A stretch of DNA of 64,000 nucleotides, from positions 120,268,434-120,332,433 of the forward strand of contig CM066727.1 in assembly GCA_033961575.1 (NCBI GenBank), read 5' to 3'. This DNA is from Aselliscus stoliczkanus (lineage: Eukaryota > Chordata > Mammalia > Chiroptera > Hipposideridae). Below, one piece after another: positions 11,940 through 20,826 of the stretch. The notes beneath the pieces are model-generated. The model was given only the letters and a program-made list of their open reading frames with translations. It had not been told where the DNA came from and made no database searches. The position numbers and the translations under genes were made by a program. The first letter of the stretch is position 1. Each line of letters starts with the position of its first letter.

Positions 11940-12735
11940 ACCGATCAATAGCAAGGAAATTGAATCAGTCATCCAAAACCTTCCCCAAAACAAAAGTCCA
12001 TTACCAGATAGCTTCACTAGTGAAGTCTACCAAACATTGAAAGATGATTTAATATCTGTCCTACTCAAGTTCTTCCAAAAAGCTGAAGAAGAGACCATAT
12101 TCCCTAACACATTTTATGAGGCCAACATTACCCTGATGTCTAAAACCTGGTAAGGATAACACAAAAACAGAAAACTATAGACGAGTATCTCTGATGAACA
12201 TAGACGCAAAAATCCTAAACAAAATTCTAGCAAATCAAATACAATAATACATTAAAAGATTATACATTACAATTGAGTGTGGTTCGTCCCAGGGGCACAA
12301 AGATGGTTCAACATATGCAAATCAATCAATGTGATACACCACATAAACAAAATCGATAAAAATCATATGATCATATCAATAGATGCAGAAAACGTATTTG
12401 ACAAGATACAACATCAATTTATAACTAAAACACTTAATAAAATGGGTATAGAAGGAAAATACCTTAACATAATAGAGGCCATATATGACAAACCCTCAAC
12501 TAATATCATAATTAATGGTGAAAAACTGAAGTCTTTTGCTCGATGTTCAAGAACAAAACAAGGTTGCCTTCTACCACCACTATTATTCAACATAGTATTG
12601 GAAGTCCTAGCAAGAGCGATCAGGCAAGAGAAAGAAATAAAAGGTATCTGAATTGGGAATGAAGAAGTTAAATTGTCATTTTTCTGCAGATGACATAATT
12701 CTTTATATAAAAAACACTACATACCCCACCAAAAA
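11940..12735 (+). pseudogene. L1 ORF2 reverse transcriptase relic
   Basis: The open stretch 12277-12651 shows RT motif A as [13 protein letters not shown] and a motif B-like [12 protein letters not shown], where the family normally has RQGCPLSPLLFN. The catalytic A-D-D (GCAGATGAC, 12686-12694) follows, but a stop at about 12649 and a 1-nt insertion in the T-run just before it throw the catalytic motif out of frame. Upstream, 11940-12270 carries the fingers region with stops. No activity is possible. Confidence 0.88.
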
Positions 12736-12841
12736 GCTATGAGAAACAATAAACAAATACAGTAAAGTTGCTGGCTACAAAATCAACATACAAAAATACA
12801 TTGCATTCCTATACAAAAACAATGACATTTTAGAAAAGGAA

Positions 12842-12842
<1 letters not shown>

Positions 12843-12873
<31 letters not shown>
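12843..12873. repeat. (AAT)n microsatellite inside L1
   Basis: About ten ATA/AAT units within ORF2 after the RT relic. It is a local expansion in the A-rich L1 strand. Confidence 0.93.
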
Positions 12874-12874
<1 letters not shown>

Positions 12875-13140
12875 TTCTTTTTGAAATTGCAAAAAAAGAA
12901 TAAAATACCTAGGAATAAACTTAACAAAGGACATGAAGGACCTATACACTGAAAACTATAGACATTTTTAAAAGAAATTAAACAAGACACACAAAAAATG
13001 GAAAGACATTCCATGTTCATGGATTGGAAAAAATCAATATAATTAATATGGCCATATTACCTAAAGCAATATACAGATTTATTGCAATCCCCATCAAAAT
13101 CCCAATGGTATTTTTAACACTGGAACAAAATATCATCAGA

Positions 13141-13247
13141 GGGGCGGGCTGAGTGTCGCGGTGGTTAAGTGCTGGCTTCAAAAACCAGCGGCCCCGGTTC
13201 GGGTCCCACATATTAGGGCCAGTAATACTGCCCTCAAAAAAAAAAAA
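13141..13247 (+). mobile_element. Short tRNA-derived SINE (form A) in L1
   Basis: Starts GGGGCGGGCTGAGTGTCGCG, with B box GGTTCGGGTCCC and end ACTGCCCTC plus poly-A. The anticodon-stem loop here reads TTCAAAA. The flanks repeat ATCAGA (before 13141 and at 13247-13252). Younger than the host L1. Confidence 0.9.
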
Positions 13248-13513
13248 TCAGATTTGTATGGAACCACAAAGGACCCTGCAAAGCCAGAACAATCCTAAGA
13301 AAAAAGAACAATGCTAGAGTGTCACACTGCATGACTTTAACTTGTACTACAAAGTAACAATAACCAAAACCACATAGTATTAGCAGAAACACAGACACAC
13401 AGACCAATGGAATAGAATTGAAAACACAGAAGAAATAAACTCACATAAATATAGACAGACAATTTTTCACAAAGGAGTCAAAAACATACAATGGAGAAAA
13501 GAAAGCTTCTTTA

Positions 13514-13631
13514 TTTTATTTTATTTTATTTTTTTTTGAGGGCAGTGTTACTGGCCCTCATATGTGGGACCGAACTGGCGCTGCTGGCTTCCCAAGCCAG
13601 CGCTTAACCACCGCGCCACTCGACCGGCCCT
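13514..13631 (-). mobile_element. Short tRNA-derived SINE (form A) in L1, reverse
   Basis: The reverse strand reads GGGCCGGTCGAGTGGCGCGG...GAGGGCCAGTAACACTGCCCTC plus A-rich tail. A perfect 15-bp TSD, AAGAAAGCTTCTTTA, lies at 13499-13513 and 13632-13646. The tail has become ATTTT-rich on the plus strand. A relatively recent insertion. Confidence 0.93.
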
Positions 13632-14080
13632 AAGAAAGCTTCTTTAATAAATGGTGCTAGGAAAATTGGAAAGCCATGTGCAAACGAATGAAACTAGACT
13701 GCTATTTGTCACTGTGTACCAAAATTAATGCAAAATGGATCTAAGACCTAAACATAAGACCTGACACAATAAACTGCACAGAAGAAAGCATAGGTACTTA
13801 ACTTATGGACCTTGGGTTCAAAGAGGAATTTATGAATTTGACCTCCAAGACAAGGGAAGTGAAAGCTAAAATACAATAAATGAAAGGGGCTACTCGTATG
13901 TTAAACTAAAAAGCTTCTGCACAACAAAAAAAAAAAAACCTCCAACAAAGCAAAGAGGCAACCAACCAAATGGATGGAGATATTTGCAAACACCTCAGAT
14001 AAGGAGCTAATATCCAAAACGTATAAGGAACTCAACTCAACAACAAAAAGACAAATAATCTAATTAAAAATGGGCAGAGG

Positions 14081-14522
14081 GGGCCGGTTGAGTGGCGCAT
14101 TGGTTAAGAGCTGGTTTTGGGATGACAGCGGCCCTGGTTCAGATGCCACGTATGAGGGCCAGTTACACTGCCCTCTACAGCTTACAACAACTCCAGCTGG
14201 AGCTGGGCTGCGAGCCCAGCGACGGTGTAGGCTGCAGCCCCTGCTGCAGTGGGCTGCCATAGGCTACAGTGAGTGGCCAGCAGCCAGCATGAGTGGCTGG
14301 CAGCCAGCATGAGCTGCCAATAGCCGCGGTGAGCTACATCCAGAGGCCAGCGACCGATCTGCTTCATCCGGGAAGAGCGCAATGGCGATACCAACATGGG
14401 CCACGTCCTCCACAACTAGACTAAAGAACAAAAAGACAGCAACTTGTCTGTTCCCCTTCCCCGGTTCCCCAACACTGTTCCCCTCCCCCAATTCCCCAAT
14501 AAAATCTTTAAAAAAAAAAAAG
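14081..14522 (+). mobile_element. Long composite SINE (form B) in L1
   Basis: The first 95 bp match the whole of form A (GGGCCGGTTGAGTGGCGCAT...CAGTTACACTGCCCTC). About 340 bp of GC-rich body follows, with repeated GAGTGGC/CAGCCAGCATGAG units (14270-14320), ending CCCCAATTCCCCAATAAAATCTTTA plus poly-A in outline. The tail contains AATAAA followed by TCTTT, the T+ SINE arrangement (polyadenylation signal plus pol III terminator). TSD TGGGCAGAGG at 14071-14080 and 14523-14532. Open frames in it are by-products of GC content. Confidence 0.92.
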
Positions 14523-14963
14523 TGGGCAGAGGACATGAAGAGAAACTTCTCCCAACAAGACATACAAATGGCCAACAGATATATGGTAAAATGTTCAACT
14601 TCACTAGCTATTTGGGAAATACAAATCGAAACCACAATGAGATATCATCTTGCACCTGTTAGAATGGCTATCGTCAACAAGACAAATAGTAAGTATTGGA
14701 GAAGGTTGTGGAGCAAAAGGAGCCCTCATACACTGTTGGTGGGAGTATAGCCACTATGGAAAACAGTTTGGAGGTTCCTCAAAAAATTAAGACTAGAATT
14801 ACTATGTGACCCAGGAATCCCTCTGCTGGGTATCCACCCCAAAAATCTGAAAACATTTATCCATAAAGATGCATGTACTCTGATATTCATTGCAGCATTA
14901 TTCATGGTGGCCAAGACATGGAAACAACCAAAGTGTCCTTCAATAGATGATTGGATAAAGATG

Positions 14964-14965
<2 letters not shown>

Positions 14966-15010
<45 letters not shown>
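14966..15010. repeat. (TA)n microsatellite in L1
   Basis: About 22 TA units at the L1 position that normally reads GATGTGGTATATATA...ATGGAATACTACTC in outline. The expansion was seeded by the element's own short TA run. Confidence 0.95.
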
Positions 15011-15012
<2 letters not shown>

Positions 15013-15277
15013 GGAATACTACTCTGCCATAAGAAATACTGCCATTCATGACAACATGGGGGGATCTTGAGATTATAATGCTAAGTGAAATAAGTCAGAC
15101 AGAAAATATTGAGAACTACATGACTTCAATCATATGTGAGATATCAAATTGAAGGCAACAAAGGAACAAGACAAACAGATAAAGAAACAAAAACTCATAG
15201 ACACAGACAACAGTTTAGTGGTTACCAGAGGCTAAGGGGTTTGGCAAGTGGTAGATGAGGGAAAAGGGAGTCAAATA

Positions 15278-15358
15278 TTGGGTTGTCAGAAAAGTCATGA
15301 TGTATTTTTTCTATGTTTTTCATTGCAAAAATGTGTCATGACTTTTCCCACAACACAA
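15278..15358. mobile_element. 81-bp mariner-like palindromic MITE
   Basis: Near-perfect terminal inverted repeats: TTGGGTTGTCAGAAAAGTCA at the left, and the reverse complement of the right end reads TTGTGTTGTGGGAAAAGTCA. They continue as ATGATGTATTTTT versus TGACACATTTTT, so almost the whole 81 bp folds into a hairpin. A TA lies directly outside the left end (15276-15277); on the right, TA follows after CA (15361-15362). Size and layout match MADE1-type miniature Tc1/mariner derivatives. It is inserted in the L1 3' UTR, so it is younger than that L1. It has no coding capacity. Confidence 0.8.
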
Positions 15359-15502
15359 CATATGGTGATGGAAGGAGAACTGACTCTGGGTGGTGAACAC
15401 ACAATGCAATATATAGATGATGTATTATAGAGTTGTACACTTGAAACCTATGTGGTTTGTTGACCATTATTACCCCAATAAATTTTAATTAAAAAAATAA
15501 AG

Positions 15503-15516
15503 AAAATATACTTCAG
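15503..15516. repeat. Target-site duplication, right copy (L1)
   Basis: AAAATATACTTCAG, the partner of 10696-10709, directly after the A-rich L1 tail. Confidence 0.93.
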
Positions 15517-15611
15517 TACTGAGGCCATTGGAGGAGTGAAACAAAGGAGAAAAGCTTGGGATTAATTTTAAAAACACAAGATCAAAAATTATTTATAAGG
15601 TATTATAAAGC

Positions 15612-15725
15612 AGTGGTTCCAAAACAAGGCTGATCATCCAAATTCACCTGAAGAGCTTTCAATATATACGGAACTTTAACCTAACTTCGGGCAGAGTTTC
15701 CAAGAAAAAGGCTTAGGCATCCGTC
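15612..15725 (+). repeat. MER5-like hAT fragment
   Basis: Begins GCAGTGGTTCCAAAAC, like the CAGTGGTTCTCAA terminus of MER5-type non-autonomous hAT elements. It continues with AATTCACCTGAAGAGCTTTC and GCTTAGGCATCCGT, degraded body motifs. It is cut off on the right by the next L1 fragment. Confidence 0.5.
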
Positions 15726-15734
15726 TATTAAAAA

Positions 15735-16369
15735 TCTGGAGTATTACTCCTCTATAAAGAAGAATGAAATTGTACCATTTGCAACAATATGGATGGACCT
15801 AGAGACTATTATGTTGAATGAAATAAGTCAGTCGGAGAAAGACAGATACCACATGATCTCACTTATATGTAGAATTTGAAAAACTGAATGAATGAGCATA
15901 AGAAACAGAAATAGTCTCATAGATATAGAGGAAAAACAGGGTTGCTAGTTGGGAGGTGGGTGAGGATGAGGGAGAAGGGGAAAGGATTAGACAGCATAAA
16001 TAGGTAACTACAGTATCGTCACAGGGATATGAAACACAGTTCGGGGAATCTAATGTTGTTAAAATTTTGTGGGGTGTCAGATGGTCACATGCTTTGTTAG
16101 GGAGACCACTTCATGGATGGGGTAGAGGCTTGATCACGGCACTGTATACCTGAAATTGATGTTGTATAATATTGTATGCCAACTGTAATTGAATATATAG
16201 ACAGTCACGGGATGTGGATTATATGGTGGAAGAGAGTCAAAAGAATTGTAATAGATAGTATGATATGGGGGGGAGGAGTGGGAGGGGAGACTTGGGGGAG
16301 GGGGTTGTCACTTTGAGGGGTAAAAAGTATAACTATTGCACTTTGTTGTACACCTGAAGCTAATTAAAA
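15735..16369 (+). mobile_element. L1 3' end with extended 3' UTR
   Basis: Starts GGAGTATTACTCCTCTATAA and runs through AAATAAGTCAGTCGGAGAAA and CACATGATCTCACTTATATG, all standard L1 ORF2-end/3' UTR wording. A first terminal-like motif, CACTGTATACCTGAAATTGA (16139), is followed by about 180 bp of extra sequence. A second, TTGTTGTACACCTGAAGCTA (16343), leads into the TA tail. It is severely 5' truncated. No convincing TSD was found. It differs from the 10.7-kb L1, so it is a separate insertion. Confidence 0.75.

Positions 16370-16424
<55 letters not shown>
16370..16424. repeat. (TA)n microsatellite at L1 tail
   Basis: About 27 TA units directly after TAATTAAAAG, so the repeat replaces or extends the L1 3' tail. 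Confidence 0.96.
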
Positions 16425-16427
<3 letters not shown>

Positions 16428-16476
16428 AATACTTAACCTCAAGAAGTCGAAAGTCTAAAAAAAAAAAAAATCTCTT

Positions 16477-16582
16477 AGGGCCGGCCGAATGGCGCGGTGG
16501 TTCAGCGCTGGCTTAAAAAGCCAGCGGCTCCGGTTCGGTACCACATATGAGGGCCAGTGACACTGCCCTCAAAAAAAAAAAA
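16477..16582 (+). mobile_element. Short tRNA-derived SINE (form A)
   Basis: Reads AGGGCCGGCCGAATGGCGCG...GGTTCGGTACCACATATGAG...ACTGCCCTC plus poly-A. The loop is TTAAAAA and the stem is intact. The TSD includes AATCTCTT on both sides (left ending 16476, right 16581-16588), with an A-run that merges into the SINE tail on the right. Confidence 0.92.
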
Positions 16583-16588
16583 TCTCTT

Positions 16589-17309
16589 GTGGTCTGATGA
16601 TCAGTTTCAGTCTAGTGCCACTGAATTTACAAGCTAAGACATGGGGGGCCCCATATATGTTTGTTATAATTTGCATGTGTAATTTTGAAGGATAAGCTCA
16701 TAATTTTTCTTCAGTATGAATTCTAAATGCTCAAAACAGTCCAAATATTCAGTAGACTTTCCAATAGCTGTTTAGAATTCCCAACACTGATAACAAGTCA
16801 ACTAGTAGAGAAAAAGTTAAAGTAAGTGTCTATCAGTGTATCTCAATGCCATCATATTTTAGTGGGAGACAAAAGATGACCCCAAAGAAGTAGAATTAGC
16901 TAGACAATTGCAATAAGAGAAAAATTTAAAGATAACCATAAGAGGAATTCCAGTGGGTTCTGAGCTTCTTTCCCAGAAGCCCCTAAGAATCTGGAAAACC
17001 TTCGAGAAGCTCCTATTATCAGAGCTGCTTGAAACACTGAAGCGGGAGCTCACCCAGAAGTTACTGTGGAGTTTGTACCAGCATATGCCCATGCTTCCAG
17101 TAATGGCCCCTCTTATTTTCTTAGAGAAGGAGACCTAATCCACATTCAAATACAGAAAATATGGAGAAGATTATTCTGGGAGATGGAGTTCCTGAATTCT
17201 CCCCTGTTGTGCAGTGTGGCAAGGAAGGAGTGGCAACAGGAAATATAGCATAATCCTTAAATCTTTATAATAGGAAAAAGTATGAAACAAATATACCGAG
17301 CACTTATAT
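16589..17309. other. Anonymous DNA with a faint coding-like relic
   Basis: From about 16863 to 17250 the plus strand shows adjoining frames that look protein-like (for example KDDPKEVELARQLQ, then after a stop EKNLKITIRGIPVGSELLSQ; another frame reads ILGDGVPEFSPVVQCG near 17170). Stops and frameshifts break them. I could not identify a parent gene. It may be a decayed processed pseudogene or chance. Confidence 0.2.
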
Positions 17310-17830
17310 TGGTTGGGGTTCATTCAGGGAAGAAAAGCCACAGCAGGTATTTCAACAGAGAGAATTTAATATAGGAAATTTGTTAATCAAGTGCTGGAGG
17401 ACAAAAAAAGGAAAAAGAGAACATTCAAAGGGATCATTACCAAAAGCTGCTACCATGCTTCGGGGCGGAGGAATAAAAAGAAGAGGCTGAGAATACTAGA
17501 ATCTAGAAGCTCAGGGAGGGGCCTACAGAGTTAGGGCTCAGAATTTCAAGGAAGGTGCCACCTATCTGACTGCTGCTGGCATTTTAAGGGCTTGGAGGAG
17601 GGAGTTATAGAATTGGGCTCTAATCTCCTGTGGCCATTCTGATGGTCAGTTTCAGTAGGGAATGCTGCCCAGCTGGTGCTGTTACTTCAGAAGACAGAGC
17701 GATCCCATGTTGCTGTAACTCAGACATATCAGCAGTAGGAATTGTCTGCCTCTACCTGGTCAGGGAGTTCAGTGAGGCTGATAGTGGGAGTGTCCCAGTA
17801 AGCTGCAAGCTCTAAGCTTTTATTCTTCTG
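17310..17830. other. Possible ancient repeat, unnamed
   Basis: Wording such as TTGGGGTTCATTCAGGGAAG and GAATTTAATATAGGAAATTT resembles the start of an old LTR or DNA-transposon repeat in mammals, but I cannot name it. No coding evidence. Confidence 0.3.
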
Positions 17831-18129
17831 CTGCCAAGATAAAAGGCCATGGTAGGGTGACCTGAAAGGAAAAATAAACAAGCATAAAGAAGCAAGCCCC
17901 TTCTTCTCTTCTCCTGCCATCCATTCTTCTCCCAAGTTCCTCCTATTGGTGGAAATTGACAGTAGGACTTCTGACAAACACAACTGTCTATTGTTCGCAG
18001 AACTGTCATCACAAAGCAGAGTATAGGAAAGTGGATTTGGAAACCAATACCCAGCATATTAGTCAGTGGACAAACTATCAAAATAAGCTCCCCCTTCCTC
18101 CCCAAAATAAGTATAAGAAAGAAATAATA

Positions 18130-18659
18130 GGCTGGCTGAGTGGCTCAGTTGGTTAAGAGTTGGCTTAGAGCATGTGCTCTGAGCAACAGGGCCGCTGGTT
18201 TGATTCCCACATGGACCAGTGAATGCTGTGCCCTATCTGAGCTGTTCTGAGCTGCCAAAGGTGGCAGGATGGCTCAGCTGGTGTAACAGCAACATTGCCT
18301 GTTCGATGGTGGGCTATGCCCACCCATAACTAAGATTGAACTCAGCACCTTGAGCTGAGCTGCTGCCCAGATGGCTCAGAGGAAAGAGTGTGTGCTCTTA
18401 ACAACAAGGATGCTGGTTCAACTCCTGCATGGAATGGTAGCTACACCCACCTACAACTAAGATTGAACACAGCACCTTGAACTTAGAGGCCACGAGCTGC
18501 TGACCGGAAGCCAGATGGCGACTGGTACCCTCCACAAAAAAGACTGAAGAAGAACAACTTGGCTGGTCCCTTCCCCCAATTCCCCAACACTGTTCCCCTC
18601 CCCTAATTCCCCAATAAAATCTTTGAAAAAATTAAAAATATATAAAAATAAAATTAAGA
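18130..18659 (+). mobile_element. Long trimeric tRNA-derived SINE (form C)
   Basis: Three tRNA-like units in a row: GGCTGGCTGAGTGGCTCAG at 18131, GGCAGGATGGCTCAGCTGG near 18265, and CCAGATGGCTCAGAGG near 18367. Each has a B-box-like or downstream remnant (GGTTTGATTCCCAC near 18197; GGTTCAACTCCTGC near 18416). The 3' part ends CCAACACTGTTCCCCTCCCC, then CCCAATAAAATCTTTG, the same AATAAA/TCTTT tail as form B. TSD AAGAAAGAAATAATA at 18115-18129 and 18660-18674. Confidence 0.92.
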
Positions 18660-18674
18660 AAGAAAGAAATAATA

Positions 18675-19075
18675 AAGGCAAGGACAGAAATATATAAAAG
18701 AGGAATATAAACATTTAATGGAAATGACCAAAAAAACAAACTTTTGGCTCTTTTGGAAAATTAATAAAACAAAACTTTGACAAGTTTGAATAAAAGGAAG
18801 GGAGAAAAAAGTAATAATATTACAAATGTAAATAGTATAACTAAAGATACAGCAAAGACAACAAATATAATGAAAATGTGAACAACTTTACATCAGTAAG
18901 TTTGGAAACTTAGAGAAAATAGGAATCTCAAAGAAAAATATAAATTTTAAAGCTGACACATAAAGATATAGAAACTTAATACTCAGAAAAGATCAATGAA
19001 ATTGAAATAGTTAAAAATATTCTCATCCACAAAAAAAGATGAAAAACTCTTAAGTTCAGCATCTTTCAAAAAAAT
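18675..19075 (+). mobile_element. Ancient L1 ORF2 fragment
   Basis: ACTTTTGGCTCTTTTGGAAA (family: W-F-F-E-K), AAGGAAGGGAGAAAAAAGTA, and GATCAATGAAATTGAAATAG follow the ORF2 linker before the RT domain, at low identity and with many stops. The form C SINE at 18130 lies at its left edge. Confidence 0.5.
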
Positions 19076-19080
19076 AGATA

Positions 19081-19600
19081 ACCCTTGCTCTTGGCTTACT
19101 TTGATTTTTGTGTCCTTGATTTCTTTAAATTTCATATGTACTTGTTTTATATTCTGTACAAATAATTCTAGTATCCACAGGCCTTGAAGTGGGTGGTGTC
19201 TATAACTGTTGTTTATTGTTTCTGCTGATGCTCACTCATGGTAGCTTGCCTGCTTATGCACTCGGTGTTTGATTTTGAACTTGCTGTTTCATCTTCATAT
19301 GGGTGATGTCCATGTAGCTGAATTAAGGTATCTTTCCTCCAGAGAGGGATTGCTTCTATTTCTGCTTGATTTTACAAATGGCTAGGACGCCACTGACTTT
19401 AAGGCTATATCAGCCTGCTTTAAGGTTCCAGGCTCAGCACTAGGGCACCAGACTTGACTCCACTAGCTGTGTGCTGGCTCATACCCAGTATCCCAATTGT
19501 GTGGGGTACTGGGGTCCACACTTAGGGCAAGCTGCTCCAAGCACCTCCCAGCTGCTCCAGTCTGAGCTCCTCTCTAACTGTACCCTAACTCATCTTCTTT
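19081..19600 (-). mobile_element. Probable L1 5' region, antisense
   Basis: A pyrimidine-rich plus strand with TTGATTTTTGTGTCCTTGAT and ATTCTAGTATCCACAGG-like wording, followed by a GC-richer part (CTGCTCCAAGCACCTCCCAG), resembles the antisense of an L1 ORF1/5' UTR. The family is uncertain. It meets the sense ORF2 fragment head to head near 19078. Confidence 0.35.
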
Positions 19601-20269
19601 GGGAGGAAGTCACAAAGATTTCCCTCTGACTTAGAAAATCAACAATCCCTCAAATAGTAAGTCTTGGATAAAGTTCAGTTGTGAACACAGAGTGCAGGGA
19701 AGAGCTTAGGGGTGGAGGGGATGCTTCAAAGCTGGAAGGAAGTTTTATTTCTTCAGCTGAGTGGTGAGGTACAGGTGGCATATTTGATTTATTTAATTCA
19801 TTACTATTGTTATTTAAGAATATGGTGCTCTTTTGTATGTATCATATATTGTATCAGAAACTGAAGAAAATCTAACGGCAGTTTCAGTCAAATCTCTCTG
19901 TGATATTGGGAGAGCATTAAGACACCAGCAGCAACACTATACACAACTCTGACAAAATTTGTGCCCTTAGCACAGACAACAGTGTTCTAGGGAACAGCAC
20001 TGACCTAGCAGGAGAATGCCCGAGGTGTGGGGAGGGAGAAGCAAAACGGTGAGGGGCATGTGACAGCCTGAAGGCTTTGTTTATGAAGTACATACAAGAA
20101 GACTTCTGGGGAATCCCATATGAAATTGAGAGGAATTTGGGGTGAAGTTCTCACAGATGTGGTGGGAATATTCTGAGTCCCTAAGCTACTGCGGCCCCGG
20201 GTTCATGAATCCTGCAAATTACAAATAAATAAATAGCCCTGATTGCCCTTCTGGTCTTGAAAGTATCCT
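19601..20269. other. No recognised feature
   Basis: Anonymous. No repeat or coding signal that I trust. Confidence 0.5.
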
Positions 20270-20287
20270 TAAAATATTCCCTTTTAT

Positions 20288-20432
20288 TTATTTATTTTTT
20301 AGCTGAGCCATCCTGCCACCTGTGGCAGCTCAGCAGCAGCTCAGCTCAGGCTGGGTATTGTACTGCTGTTGCTCAGAGCTCAGCTCTCACTCTTGAGTGA
20401 GCTTTTAACCAACTGAGCTACTTGGCCGGCCC
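20288..20432 (-). mobile_element. Monomeric tRNA-derived SINE (form D), reverse
   Basis: The reverse strand reads GGGCCGGCCAAGTAGCTCAG...CAGGTGGCAGGATGGCTCAG-CT, then an AAAAAATAAATAAATA tail. The body equals the first unit of form C plus the start of its second unit, then stops. TSD TAAAATATTCCCTTTTAT (20270-20287) and TAAAATATTTCCTTTTAT (20433-20450), 17 of 18 matching. Confidence 0.9.
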
Positions 20433-20711
20433 TAAAATATTTCCTTTTATATTGTACCAACTCTAGTTGTCTTTACTCTTGTGTTTCAAGTCTATACACG
20501 TCTCTTTGGTTGCCCGGTAACATATCATGGAGAAACAATTTACAAAATGGAGCCATGGTGCTTAAAAATATTAATTCCACTCTTATGGTGAACAATTTAT
20601 TCTCAGGGTTTTTTGTTGTTTTTGTTTTGTTTTGGTGGGTTGTTGTTTTTTCCCACCATAGAAGCAGAACCATTGAGATAGCAGCATAATAAAGAAATCT
20701 GCTGAATTCTT

Positions 20712-20809
20712 TTTTTTTTTTTTTTTGAGGGTAGTGTCACTGGCCTTCATATGTGGGACCGAACCGGGGCAGCTGGCTTTCCAAGCCAGCGCTTAACCAC
20801 TGCACCACT
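20712..20809 (-). mobile_element. Form A SINE missing its 5' end, reverse
   Basis: The reverse strand starts AGTGGTGCAGTGGTTAAGCG. The usual GGGCCGGCCG leader is missing, so this copy is truncated by about ten bases. The anticodon-stem loop reads TTGGAAA. TSD AAATCTGCTGAATTCTT (20695-20711) against AAATCTGCTAAATTCTT (20810-20826), one mismatch. Confidence 0.9.
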
Positions 20810-20826
20810 AAATCTGCTAAATTCTT

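Larger units (their letters stand above)
12900..14760 (+). pseudogene. L1 ORF2 C-terminal region relic, split by three SINEs
   Basis: Fragments in order: AAATACCTAGGAATAAACTT (Y-L-G-I-N-L) at about 12904; the C-terminal domain between 13250 and 14070; and, after the last [24 protein letters not shown] (14602 onward). That last piece runs to LLVGV near 14748, matching the L1 C-terminal series before the zinc-knuckle. SINE insertions at 13141-13247, 13514-13631 and 14081-14522 interrupt it, each with its own TSD. Confidence 0.82.
10710..15502 (+). mobile_element. 5'-truncated L1 with nested insertions
   Basis: One L1 insertion bounded by 14-bp direct repeats. It begins inside the ORF2 endonuclease region (CTACAAGGACAAATATAGGG...) and runs through reverse transcriptase, the C-terminal region and the 3' UTR (GTACACTTGAAACCTATGTG near 15433; CCCCAATAAATTTTAATT near 15473) to an A-rich tail. 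About 0.75 kb of later insertions is nested in it: SINEs at 13141, 13514 and 14081, and a mariner-like MITE at 15278. AAT and TA microsatellites have also grown. Removing the insertions leaves roughly 4 kb. ORF2 is broken by many stops and frameshifts, so the copy is dead. The frame order EN, RT, C-terminus and the TSD make the call secure. The subfamily is not determined. Confidence 0.93.

Noticed and set aside
14070..14750. Overlapping open frames on both strands near 14.1-14.7 kb
   Set aside because: They arise from the GC-rich body of the form B SINE and the L1 C-terminal relic. The same applies at 36880-37329 and 47259-47711.
15248..15430. Small open frame over the MITE
   Set aside because: It spans the L1 3' UTR and the palindromic MITE. 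No coding family is involved.
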